From Pollenia angustigena (taxonomy: Eukaryota > Arthropoda > Insecta > Diptera > Polleniidae): a stretch of 64,000 nt of DNA. Positions 10,278-21,190 of the stretch are shown here, one piece after another. The stretch covers positions 107,593,802-107,657,801 of the forward strand of contig OV884058.1 of the NCBI GenBank assembly GCA_930367215.1, given 5' to 3'. Position 1 is the stretch's first letter. Each line of letters starts with the position of its first letter. Under the pieces are notes generated by a model, which had not been told where the DNA came from, did no database searches, and was given only the letters and a program-made list of their open reading frames with translations. A program made the position numbers and the translations under genes.

Positions 10278-10382
10278 ATTATATGGACCGAACTATCGAT
10301 TCAAATAAAGATTTCATGCATTTTTCTGAATTTTATGTGTTTTTTTTTTAACTTTCCTATAGCTCTTAAAAAATCACCCTTT

Positions 10383-10870
10383 ATATTTATATCACAAACA
10401 TTTCGGTATTGTTTGCTATTAAAATTCAGCCAGATCGCTCAACAAATGGCTGAGACTTGTGCAAAAACCAATGACCGCCTCTTATTTAATCCAAAACTCC
10501 CTAGTTGTTGATTTTTATATTTTATTTTTATGTATGTTTATCTGGAAAACGGCAGGAGCAAAAGATGCCAAAAAAGCTTGATTATCAAATCACAACATCC
10601 TACAAAATATAGGCAGGATTGGACAAGTGGACGAGGCACCTTCAATACAATGACATTTTAGATTTCTGTATATCTGGAGAAAGGCAAGAAACAAAGTTTC
10701 CAAATTAATTAAAAGCATCATGGTTCTTAATTCAAAACATCCGACAAAATGTGGACGGAATGGAAAAAGTGGGCGTGGCAGAAGTTTAATATATCGATGT
10801 ATAAAGAACGGTATTTATAAAACTTTCTGTTCCTATCGCACTTTGATAAAGGGTATAGAAGATTCTACAT
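10383..10870 (+). repeat. Fly dispersed repeat (type R2), right part
   Basis: Continuation of the repeat split by the mariner element. It ends tttgataaagggtatagaag at 10834-10853 followed by 'tctacatagccgaataaagc', the tail form of this family; the same tail appears at about 22733-22770. Confidence 0.55.
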
Positions 10871-12399
10871 AGCCGAATAAAGCACTATTTCATGTTTCTT
10901 TTGAATTTTGCAAAATTTTGTTTTGTGTCATGAGTGTTGCCAATTTTTTCGCTCGCCTCTTCAGTGTTTCAGTCAGTTTTTAAAAACCGGCTAACGTACA
11001 TCGACTTTAGCACACAGTCTGCTTTTTTTTTTTTGTATTTTGTAAAAAATAAAAACTATTTTTAAAAAAATCAAGAAGTCAATTTATATATAAAAACATT
11101 TATTGGTGTATAGAATTTGAATATAAAAATAAAATACGAGGAAAATTTAAAAAATTTAAAAAAAAAAATATTTGTTGCAAAATCAAAAATTTAGTGAAAT
11201 TTGGGACGAATTTTATCTTCCGTTAAAAATAAAAGAAATATAAACAAAATTGTAAGAAAGAAAAAAACATAGAAAGAAGCCGAAAACTCAAGTAAGAAAC
11301 TTATGACCGTTTTTTTAAAACAAATTACAAATTCTTATACAAAGCTAACGAGCATATTAAGCAAATATTTGATGAAATAAAAGTAATAGCAAAAAGAAGG
11401 TTTAAAAAATTACTTAAAATTCCTTCCTATTTCTTATTAAATCGTTTTCTCTTGCAAAGTCAACTGTTTATTAATATTTTTTGTACCTTCAATAATGTTG
11501 TCAAACATTTACCTAATGTGAACGTGCTTTTTCTTAAAGAAACTTAATTTATTAATATATTAAACAATTTAATTTTAGTTCTTTAGACTAAATTTTAATT
11601 AGGTCCGGCGTGCTTTAAGGGAAAATGCATGACTTTGAATAGCATGCAGGTTAGATATGCCCTTTTGCATCCTTCTCCTATACGGAATAAATTATTAACT
11701 AAATGTGGCTTGAAACAAGACGACTTTGCATGATTCTCGTCCAAGAAAAAAAATTCTTAATATGCGTAAAAAATAAGTTAAAATCAAGAAATTATTTTTA
11801 GATTTGGGATTTTCTTGTTTTAAGAAACGAAATTGATTACTTTAGAAAAAAAACGTCTTTCCGTGTACAAAACTCAAAAACATGTGTGTTCTCTCAAAGT
11901 CTAGGCTCACACGCTTCAACTAATGCTTTTTGCGACTTATGCAGTTATGCTTTTATTAACTGTAGAGAAAGAACTCTCTCAAAACAAACAAAAACAAATA
12001 AGAAAGATACCCTACACCACATATTATGAAAATAAATTTTTGAGAGTCTACCCTAATTGACCCGTTTAAAACAAATTTATGGTAAAAGGTTAAAATTCAT
12101 TTAAGATTTCTTCCTGCCGAATATTATAAAGATATAAATGTACATGTATGTTCGATTTTTCCGTCTGTAAGTGATTTAAGGGCAAATTCTGGAGTTATAG
12201 AAGTTAACACTGCCAAATTGTATACCATACTGTTAAGGCCAACTAATTTAGACACTATTTATTTTTAATCAATATATCTGAATTAAACAGAAAAATGTAT
12301 ACTTATTAACTTCGATAATAATATCTAATAATTTTGTTTTATTTTAGTTGGTTATAATTTTGATTAAAGTTAATTTCCTAAAATAAATAAATTCCTAAT
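10871..12399. other. AT-rich sequence without recognised genes
   Basis: No supported frame or repeat boundary. At 10953-11020 a 'ttcagtgtttcagtcag' stretch is followed by less AT-rich sequence, reminiscent of an insect initiator (TCAGT), but nothing downstream looks like a transcript. The remainder is A/T-rich and apparently unique in the window. Confidence 0.35.
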
Positions 12400-12425
12400 C
12401 CAAATTTTAAGTATTTTTATAATCA

Positions 12426-12624
12426 GGCTTAAAGTTCATAAAATTTAATTTTCATTAAATTATTTTTATGAAGAAAGGAATTTTACAACACGAAAATTAG
12501 TTAAAATTGTTATTGATAATTTTTCATTCTTGACGTGGCTGGGGCTCGAACCCCGGCCGGCAGGTTACCATGACATGTTTCGATCGCAACCACTCGATCT
12601 CCTCAGATGGATTTGCCGTCTTAC
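12426..12624 (-). mobile_element. tRNA-derived SINE, second copy
   Basis: On the reverse strand it contains a perfect B box GGTTCGAGCCC at about 12542-12556 and the same A-box-like gatcgagtgg as the copy at 4505-4712. The body extends to 12426. Confidence 0.6.
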
Positions 12625-12917
12625 ACTCGCAGCCATCGACGACTGCTGACTTCAATAGTCAAACATCAATCCTTAAACCAAATTGTATTTTAACCTTTGG
12701 TAGATCGAAATTTGCTTTTCTGAATAATTATCCATTTTTAATTGATTTTACGTGTTTTTTTCTTACTTCTGCTTTCTCGTACTTTTGTCAAGAATTCTTC
12801 TTGAAGTCGAAAGTACATTTTTTGTTTGTTTTTTTCATTTTTGTCGTTCTTTTTTGTTGACCTTTTTTTAGCACAACCTGAAGGACAAATGAACACATAG
12901 AGCTCGTGCCTTAGCTT

Positions 12918-13063
12918 TAACCACGTCAAGAATGAAAAATTATCAATAACAATTTTAACTAATTTTCGTGTTGTAAAATTTCTTTCTTCATAAAAATAAT
13001 TTAATGAAAATTAAATTTTATGAACTTAAGCCTGATTATAAAAATACTTAAAATTTGGATTAA
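12918..13063 (+). mobile_element. SINE body, head-less inverted copy
   Basis: Reverse complement of 12400-12540, lacking the tRNA-like head. It is block A' of the interleaved inverted repeat. Confidence 0.6.
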
Positions 13064-13451
13064 AAACCATAAATAGTTCAACAAAATAACCACAATACTG
13101 ATTATTGTTAAAGCTAAGGCACGAGCTCTATGTGTTCATTTGTCCTTCAAGTTGTGCTAAAAAAAGGTCAACAAAAATGAAAAAACAAACAAAAAATGTA
13201 CTTTTTTTTTCAAAATACTTTCAAAAATATTTTTATTTCCAACAAATATTAAAAGACAAAGACGCCGCCGACAATTTTTCAGCTAAAAATCGGCTCCAGC
13301 TTAGCCCCCGATTACTTTGTAAAGAACTTTACTTCTCTTTTTTAACACCCTTTCACATTCTTTTTTGTTTGACTATCTTTAAAAATTGCAACTCTGTCAG
13401 TTCTAGTTTTTAAAGCACCAACATTTCATCAAAATTTTTAAAATAACGACA

Positions 13452-13697
13452 TATAGTCGGTCTCATGTAGAAAGTCCCTTACTCGATTTTTTTCGAAATT
13501 GAATTTTTTAGTGATTCCAATACATATCCCACAAATACGTCACAACAATTTAATACAATTTCATCAAAAATATCAGTTTAACAAGCAATTAAAGAAGCCA
13601 TTTTACATTATGATACATACAGTTTCTATTTTGTTTTTACCTTCTCCTGTAAAGCTGCATTTATGTGATTTAGGGTCTTTCTACATGAGACCAACGA
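13452..13697. mobile_element. MITE with ~26-bp TIR
   Basis: gtcggtctcatgtagaaag (from 13456) is matched by the inverted ctttctacatgagaccaac (to 13692). The interior is AT-rich and non-coding. The target duplication is unclear because the flanks are ATAT-rich. Confidence 0.65.
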
Positions 13698-13878
13698 TAT
13701 ACGAAAGTGAGTTAAGAGTAATAAATTAAAGTACGAAAAATGGCTTAAATTTTTTGTGCTAATACAAATATGTAACACGCTAGGGTATTCATTTAATCAG
13801 GATTTTGCTTTAATCGGTAAATCACTCGATTAATTAATCGAGGTTTTGGTTTAATCGGTTAATAATCGGTTTTATTTT

Positions 13879-14533
13879 TATACCCACACCACAATAGTGG
13901 AGAGGGTATTATGCATTTGTGCTGATGTGTGTAACGCCTTAAAATATTGGTCCTAGACCCACCTTAAAGTATACCGATCGACTTAGAATCACTTTCTGAG
14001 TCGAACTAACGATGTCCGTCCGGCTGGCTGGCTGGCAGGCTGGCTGGCTGTCCATGTAACCTTGTGCGCAAAGTACAAGTCGCAATTTTCAAGATAATCG
14101 TAGAACCACGAGAGCAGAGAGGGGAAAATTTCTTCCTCTCAGAAACCATCAAACCGATTTTAATAAAATTTAAAACATAGATAGATCTATATTTGTACGG
14201 ACACATAAGCTATGCATTTTTAAGAAAATAGGACCACAAGGGGAGATAGGGACAATTTCTGCCTCTCAAACCGATTTTAATGAAATTTAAAACACAGATA
14301 GATCCATATCTATAGGGACACATTAGCTATACAGTTTTTCAAAAATAGGACCACAAGGGGAGGTAGGGGGCAATTTATGCCTCTCACAAATTTTCAAACC
14401 GATTTGAATGAAGCTTATAAACATAGATAAATCCATATTAATATGGACACATAAGCATGATGTGTGATTAAATAATGTGGTGTAGGGTATCATATGGTCG
14501 GTCTTGGCCGACTATACTTTCTTACTTGTTTTT
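13879..14533 (+). repeat. Fly dispersed repeat (type R3), full copy
   Basis: Starts tttatacccacaccacaata and ends tcggtcttggccgactata + ctttcttacttgttt. Inside are 'gatgtccgtccggctggctg' and three diverged sub-repeats of 'gaccacaaggggagataggg...aaaccgattttaatgaaat' about 110 bp apart. A reverse copy is at 43878-44548 and an interrupted copy starts at 38213. Non-coding. Confidence 0.7.
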
Positions 14534-14888
14534 TTTTTTAATTAAGTTATTTCACTAAATAAAAATGAAAAATTACACTGTGCAAGAAATTGACACTTTT
14601 TTAGCTATGAATGTTTTCTAAGATGGGACTACAAGAAGGGGGGAACGTAGTAGCACCCGCCGGGTATCCACTAGTAATTTATGTTTTTAAATGTTTCTTT
14701 GCAAAACATTCAATCTTTTCTTTCAAATTACACTATGCAAGTTGAAAAAACAGACAAGCACATGGCGATTTAACATAATTCGGGTACGCTGAATCCAGTG
14801 GTGCTCTCTGTTTTTTTAGATTGGCTCCGGTTTTCGAGATATACCGTTATTTCGAAAAAAGAGGAGGTCGCACAACATCTATTCGCTT

Positions 14889-15072
14889 AACTTGAGGGTT
14901 ACACGATCAACTTTTGCCTATCAAGTTTTAATACACTCACACTTTTTTACCAATACACTCATACTTTTAAAAATTACGAACTTGCCTTTAAAATGCTCTT
15001 TCCAGTGAGAGTTTCAATTTACGTTCAAGAAAACAGCTGATTTCAAGGTTAGTGAGCAAATTTTTTTCTAAT
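14889..15072. repeat. Dispersed ~180-bp repeat (type R5)
   Basis: Begins cttgagggttacacgatcaa and matches 57928-58105 at more than 90% by eye. Both copies end ggttagtgagcaaattttt. No coding sequence. Confidence 0.7.
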
Positions 15073-15180
15073 ATGAGCAGTCGTTTTTGAAACATAATTT
15101 GTTTTTTTTTTTTAAAAAAAAAAAATAAATTTTTTTGCCAAAATTTCGAAATTTTTGTTTTTTAAAAATGCATAAAAAAT

Positions 15181-15420
15181 GCAGCTAGGCTTCTAATTCT
15201 TAAATTTTGACCTTAGGATGCCCCTAGATGAGTCAAATGTACGACCAACCCCACTTTATTTTTCATCTCAATTACTTAATTCTAACATACCTACCCGCTA
15301 TCTCCATTCCTTAAGGGGGAATTAGTGTTTTGTCCTTAACATTTTCTCGAGACATACTTGCCCCTTATCTCCACTTTTTAGGGGGGCTCCCCAGACAGAC
15401 ACCTGTGCGCTTGTTTTTCT
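15181..15420 (+). repeat. Dispersed repeat (type R4) fragment
   Basis: Contains 'gcccctagatgagtcaaatg', 'ctaacatacctacccgctat' and two 'ctccacttttt'-type motifs. Related sequence occurs at 43150-43470 and, in part inverted, at 56562-57320. Confidence 0.55.
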
Positions 15421-17210
15421 AATGAGCGAGAGAGGGAGAATATTATTATTTACTTACCTGCCCAGCGGGAAAATAAGGAATTGATTACATAAATAACTAA
15501 AAAAAATAATGTATTATTTTCGAAAGAATAATAATGCATTCATGGGAATCGAGAAGGTAATTTTATTGACACAATAATTATGATTTGATATCCACATATA
15601 TTCTCACATTTGCAGAACAAGGAATGTATTGTTTATGTTCGTAACATTTATTCGTGTTGTTTCTTCTGTTCGTGACAATTATTCGTATTTTTTAGAATTA
15701 TTTAAGTCATTCCCAGAATGCATTTAAATAATTTATTACAATCCCTAATTTTATTTTCCTCCTCTTCCAGAATTAATATTGCTGATGCTCCACAGCTTAA
15801 CAAAAGAAATTCCTCTATATTTTCCATCACTATTTTACTTGTTTTGCAAATAATTTTATATATTTTGACAGTTTGTTCAAATATTTTGCTTCGGCAAATA
15901 TTTTTTTAAGTGTGACCATATGGGAATCGTTTGCCGCTATTTGACATCTGTTCGAGCAAACAAAAATGAGCAAATAAATGTGCGTAGTGTGACCACAAAA
16001 TAAAACCTACATCGTTTTGAAAAATATTTTGCTAAATAAAGGCAAATATATTTGGGGCTAATATTTGCCATATGTGACCGTACCTTAAGTATGAGTACGA
16101 TGAATAAAATGAAACTTTTGAGTGAATATGAGTTTGAATAACATTAAGTATGAGTGCGTATAAGTACAAGAATTTATGAGTCATGATTTAGCTCTACTCA
16201 CTTTTTCACTACTCATTGCTGATCTCTGGTACAGATAACATTGTAAAATTCTATTCCAATAAAATTTGTTTGATGGTTAAGATTGCAAAAAAAAATAAGT
16301 TTGGACTTGATTTCATGTATATACCAACATAATAAGATGGCTAATGGCACTAATATTATAATCCGGAAAGAGCCTTACTTGGGGACTTAGCGAAATTACG
16401 ATCCGATTCTCACCATTTTCAATGAACTTCGTCGTAGCGCGTCGTAAACGTACATATTGTTTTCCTTTTAATAATAATATTCAAAAATTTAAAATTATTG
16501 CTTTTTTCATCTTTTTGTTTTGTTAGCAAATATTAAATTTGAAAACGGAAAAATAATTTAATTTTATATTTGTAATTATCATGATTAATTTTTAATAAAA
16601 CTTAAAGAGTGTTGAGTGGTAACAACATTACTCTTATATATGATCATTCGTCAATATTTTTTAATTAACTCAAACGCAAACCCTTAAATATTTCAATGTG
16701 CTGTGGCTCTACAACCCATTGATGGTCCAGATATAGTGACACATTTTTTCCATCGATTTGACAAAATATTTTCAATTAAGTGATATTTCTTACAATACAT
16801 ATTTGTAATTTGTTCATACTATTAAATAATTTAACTCTGCTAGTTGCAAATGATACCAAGCTGGACACCCTACTGGTAATGCCGATTCTAGTAAGTTGAG
16901 TTCAATAGTGGTTGCGGCTTTTTAAAGTTTATAATTTTATATTTTATAATTTTAGGATCATTGTTCAATTTTAGCTAACTAGGGAATGAAATTCAGCGTA
17001 CTCAAATAAGCTTTACCGATAAGGTGCCCAGCTTGTTAAAAACAAAAGCTCAAGCACAGTGTTATTGACTTCTTAAAGGAATCGACATGTTTCAGTTTTG
17101 AAAGTTTTTGATTATTTGTTAAGAGATATTCTATTTATTTATAAATAAGAACATTTAAAAAAAATTTTTTTAAGAAACGCCTTTCTTAAAAAAGAACATT
17201 TAAAAAAAAT
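15421..17210. other. AT-rich sequence without recognised genes
   Basis: A hairpin lies at 15510-15538 (tgtattattttcgaaagaat...). At 15911-16085 there are inverted 'gaccatatgg' and 'ccatatgtgacc' stretches that may bound a short element, but the match is imperfect. At 16090-16230 repeated gagt/tgagt motifs run up to a 'gatctctg', similar to a hAT terminus without a partner. The rest is unremarkable. Confidence 0.4.
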
Positions 17211-17211
17211 G

Positions 17212-17590
17212 TTGGCCTCCCCTAGATTTTATCCTGGCTACGCCCATGTATTCGTGTATTGTCATCGGTAATATGCATGCCTGCAAAGTTTCATCCATTT
17301 GCATTGAGTAAAAGGCGGTCAAAAAAGCATTTACCAAAAATGACCCCTCCACCCTAGATTTTATCCCGGTTACGCCCATGTATTCGTGAATTGTCATCGG
17401 GAATATGTATGCCTGCAAAGTTTCATCCATTTGCATTGAGTAAAAGGCGGTCAAAAAAGCATTTTACCAAAAATTACCCCCCCACCCTAGATTTTATCCC
17501 GGTTACGCCCATGTATTCGTAAATTGTCATCGGAAATATGTATGCCTGCAAAGTTTCATCCATTTGCATTGAGTATAAGGCGGTTAAATT
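17212..17590. repeat. Three tandem ~132-bp units
   Basis: Units start at about 17212, 17344 and 17477, spaced 132-133 bp, each with cctagattttatcc, 'acgcccatgtattcgt', 'tgcctgcaaagtttcatcca' and 'aaggcggt'. The units are roughly 90-95% alike by eye. The minus-strand frame at 17200-17454 is a by-product of unit length being a multiple of three and is not a gene. A further aaggcggttaaa lies at 17711. Confidence 0.85.
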
Positions 17591-17982
17591 AACGTTACAA
17601 GATTTGATTTTCCGAAGTGAAGCTAAAGAAAAGGTTTTAATAAAAATAATACCGGTTTATAGTAATTTGTTTAATAAACCCTTTATTTATCTGTTCTATT
17701 TTTTTATTAATAAGGCGGTTAAAAAATAATTTTTGACAAGACAACTTTCGAAATAAAATACTTTTTAGAATATACTTTTCAAATGTACTTTTATGATTAA
17801 CATTTAAATTTTTTACACTCTAAATATGAAATTCTTTAAAATGCAATTAAAAAAAATTTATTTTACTTTAATTTTGTTTCAGTTTCCTACGGAGTGCTTT
17901 CAAATGCTATAAATCAAAAAGTGCCAACTCATAAAACAATTTCATCCGCTTAGAGAAAAAAACACGACTGCAGCATTAAGAA

Positions 17983-18240
17983 ATGGCGTTACTTTTAGTG
18001 CACGTGCGTCGTTTAATACTTTTAATCAGCATCGTTTATTTGAGTGGCGCCTTCGTTAGGAAATTACTGACCGATTCACGTCACGCCTACTTAATGCACA
18101 TGAATGGCAAAACTTTGTGGGCGAAGCATTTGCATTTCCAGTGGTGGGCCTACATTTACACATGTTACGCGTTCGTCTTGCTAGTGAATTATGTGAATAT
18201 GAGGCGTTATACAAATATGCTCGAGTTTTTTCTCACTTGA
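17983..18240 (+). CDS. Possible small two-helix membrane protein or exon
   Basis: An 85-codon frame starting MALLLVHVRRLILLISIVYL. I do not recognise a family. Two hydrophobic stretches are visible, about residues 10-25 (LILLISIVYLSGAFV) and 54-68 (WWAYIYTCYAFVLLV), separated by a polar, His-rich linker. Codons are clearly less AT-biased than the surroundings (GTG, CAC, CGC, GCC, CTG), and the start has a purine at -3 and G at +4. A plausible 3' splice site, tttgtttcag, ends at 17891, about 90 bases upstream, and AATAAA lies at about 18337, about 100 bases past the stop. A short upstream ATG CTA TAA is present. It could be a terminal exon of a host gene, a small gene, or part of an unknown element. 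Confidence 0.4.
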   Translation: MALLLVHVRRLILLISIVYLSGAFVRKLLTDSRHAYLMHMNGKTLWAKHLHFQWWAYIYTCYAFVLLVNYVNMRRYTNMLEFFLT

Positions 18241-18360
18241 GGTTTGAAATTAAAAATTGGAAAAAAAAAATATTTAACTTTTTTGTAATATGTATGTGTA
18301 AAATTGGCGTCTGAAATGTTGACAGCATAAGAATGGTAATAAAAAATATTGTGTTTGTAC

Positions 18361-18956
18361 TAAAAATTTCTTAGGATTTAATAAAAAAAATATATTTTTA
18401 ATACAAAGAAAACGAAATTAATCATAAAAAAAGTTTTTTTTTTAATGAACTTTTAATTCAAAGGGGATTTAAATGGAAATAAGTTTATGATTTAAGAGGA
18501 TTAAATATTAAAACCTACACGCTACAAAAATTATTAACATATTTGTTTGGTAATTAAGGTGAAAATTGCTGCACAATGGGACTGATTTCACACAAAACTG
18601 AATTTTAAATTAATTGATTTTTTTCTCGTGTAGAACTGTACTCAAAACTGAACTAGAACTTAAGCTATAGCCCGAACTAAAAATAAGACATACATTTTTT
18701 AAAAAACAGAACCACGAGGTGAGATAAGGTGCAATTTCTGCCTCTCTACAACTATCTTTTAGTTTTGTAGCATTAAATTTTGGATTTCTTGAACATCTAA
18801 TTTTTCGAGATTATCAAATTTACCATAAATGGTAATAAACTTTAATACAACTGCAGGTCTGAATTGTGTTCTCTTTTCGCCACCTAATTTTTAAGTACAT
18901 ATTTCCATCCTTTTACAATTTAAGAAATTCTGCATCAGCATTAAATGGCTTTGTTT
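18361..18956. other. AT-rich sequence without recognised genes
   Basis: At 18625-18690 there are repeated 'aactgaact/agaact' motifs like those at 22905-23060. At 18710-18745 'accacgaggtgagataagg' resembles the inner sub-repeats of type R3. No gene. Confidence 0.35.
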
Positions 18957-20173
18957 TAGGGCTTCTAATCGGGAAATCCCGGGATTTTTGGGATCAGGCA
19001 AATTCCGAATCTCGGGATTTCTGATTTTTACTCCCGGGATTTTCGGGATCCCGATTTTTTTTATATTTTGTATTATTTTTACATATTTTTTTTTTAAATA
19101 ATTTGTATAAATATTTGTTTGGTGGTGTATTTTTTGACAAAAAAAGTTTTTGAAACACCCAGTTTGTTCAAAAATAAACAAAACATACTAAAACAAAAAC
19201 TATACTTACTACCTTTCATTTGAGAAAACAATAATTACAATATGTACAATTTCTAAATAACAAAAAGTTTTGTTCAAAATATATCAATTAATTAAGTTGA
19301 AGGGATTTTTATTAAATTTTCGAATTTTTTTTTTTATTGAAATTGTGCAATTGTATTTTAAAATTGTCCAAATGTTTTCATGTACACAATTTTTTAAAAT
19401 GCATTTGGAAATGTTGTAATTTTTATATCAATAATCAAATATTGATAAAAATAAGATTTTTAGGTTTTTTTGTTACGTGTTTATTAAATGATCTTTATGA
19501 ATTGTGATCAATTATTACTTTAATGACCATTTTCTCATTAGGCAATTATCTTTTTTCCCAACGAAAAACTGCACATTAAAGAAATTTGGTTTTCTCAATG
19601 TCTCATTTGCTTCGATTTTATCGCAAAGCTAACCGGCACTCATCTGCCAATTATTTATTTTCCTTTTATTTGCCGTACAGATAAATTCAATCAGCTGACT
19701 GCCAACTTTTACATGTATTTTGAGTGGCGTTGCCAGCTGAAAACAATGTTTTTTGTCGGTATATTGAGAAACCCAAAATCTCTAACGGACAGTTTATCGT
19801 TTCAATAAATTTATGTTGACATTAAGTAATAGACAGTTTGTCGATACATTGAGAAAATGGCCATAAGTTTGTTTTTATTATATTGAGCCCTAATAGCAAA
19901 AATGATGAGGATCAAAAATGATCGATTTTCATCAAGAAACAAAAATCTAAAATGTTTTGGTTACATCATGTTTGCTATTGGGGCTCGATATGTACATGAA
20001 ATATGAATATTTACTTGTTTTGAATACAGTTCAAAAAGTATTTATATTTCGTATAAATAAAAAAAAAAAAATCCCGAAAATTCTTCAAAAATCCCGTGAA
20101 TCCCGGAATTCAAAATATCCTGAAAATCCCGAATCCCGGGATTCAAAAAAACCAATCCCGATTGGAAGCCCTG
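18957..20173. mobile_element. Probable hAT-like element (TAGGGCTTC ends)
   Basis: Inverted ends TAGGGCTTCTAATCGGG (18957) and, on the reverse strand, CAGGGCTTCCAATCGGG (ending 20173). Both termini are dense in gggattt/tcccggg motifs, a subterminal pattern seen in other hAT elements here. I found no matching 8-bp flanks (ctttgttt on the left, caaagatg on the right), so the superfamily call rests on end style. A MITE is nested at 19524-19863. Confidence 0.6.
19524..19863. mobile_element. MITE with TAA flanks (PIF/Harbinger type)
   Basis: Inverted ends TGACCATTTTCTCA and TGAGAAAATGGCCA are flanked by TAA (19521-19523 and 19864-19866). Non-coding. Confidence 0.65.
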
Positions 20174-20229
20174 CAAAGATGATATTATAAGCTCCACATT
20201 TAATTTTTCTATTTTTATTCTTTGCCGCT

Positions 20230-21190
20230 TGAAAACAACTAAAAATTAGAACAAGTTTTATTCCGGTGCGGCGCCGCTTACCACTCGCCGCTAATTGCGT
20301 GGCCACGACCTTACTGAGAGTCACAAGCAGTGTTCCCAGTTTTGGGGATTTATCCCCAAATTGGGGATTTTTTTTGTAATTGGGGATAAAAATTTCGTGA
20401 AAATACCCAGGGGATTTTTTGGGGAAAAGCACTTTTTTCACTGGGGATTTTTGGGGATAACATAACCGATTTGGTCAAAATGTTGGTACAAATTTTAGTC
20501 TTTTTTGCGGTTTTAAACTATTTCAAGAACTTGTTGAAAAAGAATATTTTGTACCAACTAGCGTTTCTTCTGTTGAACTAGCTTTTTTCTGTAATAAATA
20601 CAACCAAAATCAATATTTGCAACAGAATACAATATGAGTTAATAGGAGCTCTTCTTAACATAATGCAGCTTACTGTGTCAAATTTATTCATAAATCTTAA
20701 ATGCACTTCTTAAACAAACAACATGTAAAACAAAATTGCATTAGTTTATGAATTAGAAGATTATGGATTCCCTAGTTTTGGAAATGATAAGTATGTATTG
20801 ACGCATAATTATTTTTCTTTTGCGTTTTTACGTTACCCTTGTTACATACTATACATGTGTACATAGATACGTAGAACTCAAAGAATAAATAACATTAGTT
20901 TTAATTATATTACACAAATGGATTTATTTAAATAAATCGATGTATGCATATTTTTCTATTGACATAATATTATGTATTTTTTTTTTTAAGAAATGTGGGG
21001 ATTTTTGGGGATAAGAAAATGGCTATTTTGGGGATTTTTGGGGATAAGGCTTAAAATAAAACTGGGAACTCTGGTCACAAGAGCATCACGCGTTTGTTTT
21101 ATGTCCAAACGTCTTATTTTCATACAGTTTATACAAAAGAAACCTTTCGGACGCGAATTCAACACCACCCGGCTGGATATTCTTATTTGA
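20230..21190. other. GC-richer open segment split by a hAT insertion
   Basis: Outside the hAT (20328-21073), the flanks 20230-20327 and 21082-21190 are less AT-rich than anything nearby. Joined at the target site, one frame on each strand stays open. On the minus strand a frame containing KGFFCINCMKIRRLDIKQTR runs into DALVTLSKVVATQLAASGKR, with a possible 3' splice site cag before 21197 and a possible donor gtaagc at about 20280. On the plus strand a frame containing MSKRLIFIQFIQKKPFGREF ends at a stop at 21188. I recognise neither. It may be a broken exon or an old transposon gene. Confidence 0.3.
20328..21073. mobile_element. Non-autonomous hAT element (CAGTGTTCCCAGTTTT ends)
   Basis: Inverted ends CAGTGTTCCCAGTTTT and, on the reverse strand, CAGAGTTCCCAGTTTT are flanked by a perfect 8-bp duplication gtcacaag (20320-20327 and 21074-21081). 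Both ends are packed with tttggggat motifs. No transposase is visible. It splits a GC-richer segment described separately. Confidence 0.93.

Larger units (their letters stand above)
9044..10382 (+). mobile_element. Mariner-like element, internally deleted
   Basis: The ends gggtgattttttagct (from 9046) and agctcttaaaaaatcaccct (to 10380) are inverted repeats, with TA on both sides (9042-9043 and about 10383-10384). It contains a transposase gene with two deletions and a nested MITE (9238-9681). It inserted into a dispersed repeat that continues on either side. Confidence 0.85.
12400..13205. repeat. Interleaved inverted repeats A-B-A'-B'
   Basis: Block A (12400-12540) is almost the exact reverse complement of A' (12918-13063), and block B (about 12812-12917) of B' (13108-13205). 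The order A, B, A', B' cannot fold as one simple hairpin. A is the body of a SINE. The pattern fits a duplication with inversion of a segment that carried the SINE body and block B. Confidence 0.75.

Noticed and set aside
10953..11020. Possible promoter (TCAGT initiator-like)
   Set aside because: No gene, cDNA-like frame or TATA/DPE combination follows; the pentamer is too common.
17200..17454. 84-codon minus-strand frame
   Set aside because: It is the tandem 132-bp unit read twice in the same frame; repetition of the peptide reflects unit length, not a gene.
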